Below, one piece after another: positions 63,700 to 64,000 of a stretch of DNA of 64,000 nucleotides. Origin of the DNA: PHAA01 sp963665865 (GTDB taxonomy: Bacteria; Bacillota; Syntrophomonadia; Syntrophomonadales; Syntrophomonadaceae). A program made the position numbers and the translations under genes. The DNA lies in contig CAXXWF010000001.1 of assembly GCA_963665865.2 (NCBI GenBank), positions 3,658,001-3,722,000 of the forward strand. Reading direction: 5' to 3'. Positions within the stretch are counted from its first letter, which is position 1; the number at the start of each line of letters is the position of its first letter. The notes beneath the pieces were generated by a model that was not told the DNA's origin, searched no databases, and worked only from the letters and a program-made list of their open reading frames with translations.

Positions 63700-63744
63700 T
63701 TACCCCCTGAATTAGGCAGACTAAACTAAAAAATCAGGGGGTAA
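63700..63744. promoter_or_regulatory. Inverted repeat before the last gene
   Basis: TTACCCCCTGA (63700-63710) pairs perfectly with TCAGGGGGTAA (63734-63744). The right arm carries the GGGGG ribosome site of the gene at 63753, so the hairpin could hide it. There is no T run to make it a clear terminator. Confidence 0.6.
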
Positions 63745-63752
63745 GTTTATTT

Positions 63753-64000
63753 ATGCGTAAAATGTTGGTGGTCATAATGGTCTTGGCTCTCATAACGACC
63801 GCATGGATTTACAGAGATCAGGCGGTAAGAACGGGAACCAATATCAAAAACGGAGAAGCGGTTATTAGTCTGGGGCAGGATTTAACCGAAGCACAGAAAA
63901 ATCAGGTCTTAAGTTATTTTGAGACTGATAGCAATCTGGCCAAGGTACGTTATGTCACGGTTAGCAATCAGGAAGAAAGAACCTACCTGCAGGGTAAAAT
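63753..64000 (+). CDS. DUF1002-like exported protein, N-terminal part
   Basis: The visible 82 residues start with a signal-like hydrophobic stretch (residues 4-18) and continue with GEAVISLGQDLTEAQKNQVLSYF and VSNQEERTYL, the pattern of the DUF1002/YpuA N-terminus. The gene runs past the right edge. Function of the family is not known. The ribosome site is GGGGG at 63737-63741. Confidence 0.65.
   Translation, partial: MRKMLVVIMVLALITTAWIYRDQAVRTGTNIKNGEAVISLGQDLTEAQKNQVLSYFETDSNLAKVRYVTVSNQEERTYLQGK

Overview
The window looks like the chromosome of an anaerobic, endospore-forming Firmicute of the class Clostridia. The evidence is sporulation genes (spo0F, spoIID, spoIIID), the mcsA-mcsB-clpC-radA-disA block, a sensory [FeFe]-hydrogenase-like regulator, and gene orders also known from Bacillus subtilis. 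A Syntrophomonas-type organism would fit, but that is an inference from gene content and style; no species-level marker was tested.

Layout. 1-1896: the end of a WalJ-like hydrolase and a cardiolipin synthase. 1951-6637: a minus-strand drug-efflux operon (membrane-fusion protein, two ABC ATPases, one permease, TetR regulator) with its own promoter. 7143-11466: argS, a minimal RNA polymerase delta subunit, a UlaG-like hydrolase and pyrG. 11532-13835: a FemAB ligase paired with a divergent alanine-racemase-fold protein. 13895-21724: spo0F, a gutted fbaA, tal, glpX, rho, a LysM/M23 peptidase, a radical SAM protein, yhaM and rpmE. 21766-29403: a DUF1385 protein, prfA, prmC, ywlC, mntP, ywlE, rpiB, glyA, comEB and a MazG-like gene. 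29713-36675: a complete F1Fo ATP synthase operon. 36700-37430: an IS200-type element. 37483-44052: a sensory-hydrogenase/sigma54 activator, divergent from a textbook sigma54 promoter that leads into a small membrane protein and a ChlI/ChlD-like AAA-VWA pair. 44053-47000: repeat-rich DNA with small membrane-protein genes. 46036-50971: ywmB, murA, spoIID, spoIIID and mbl. 51077-58784: a TagA-like glycosyltransferase, a probable ctsR remnant, mcsA, mcsB, clpC, radA and disA. 58823-60448: an IS1182-type element. 60557-64000: a MazG/DUF1573-like gene, yacL, ispD, ispF and the start of a DUF1002 protein.

How the genes work together. Most of the window is housekeeping in conserved order: translation termination and its methylation (prfA, prmC), one-carbon and nucleotide supply (glyA, comEB, pyrG), energy (atp), wall synthesis and shape (murA, mbl, femAB), isoprenoid precursors (ispD, ispF) and protein quality control by arginine phosphorylation (mcsAB, clpC and the likely pArg phosphatase ywlE). 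Against this background several conserved positions are eroded: fbaA is reduced to its two ends, ctsR appears reduced to a C-terminal scrap, and spoIIQ and spoIIR are missing from their usual places.

The most promising candidate for an undescribed system is 37483-44052. A protein with ferredoxin clusters and all four H-cluster-binding cysteines is fused to a PAS domain and a sigma54 activator, and sits opposite a sigma54 promoter driving a membrane microprotein and a metal-chelatase-like AAA/VWA pair. It reads as an H2- or redox-controlled module. Its output is unknown. Several families of palindromic and tandem intergenic repeats occur, and one hairpin is split by the IS1182 element with a 4-bp target duplication.
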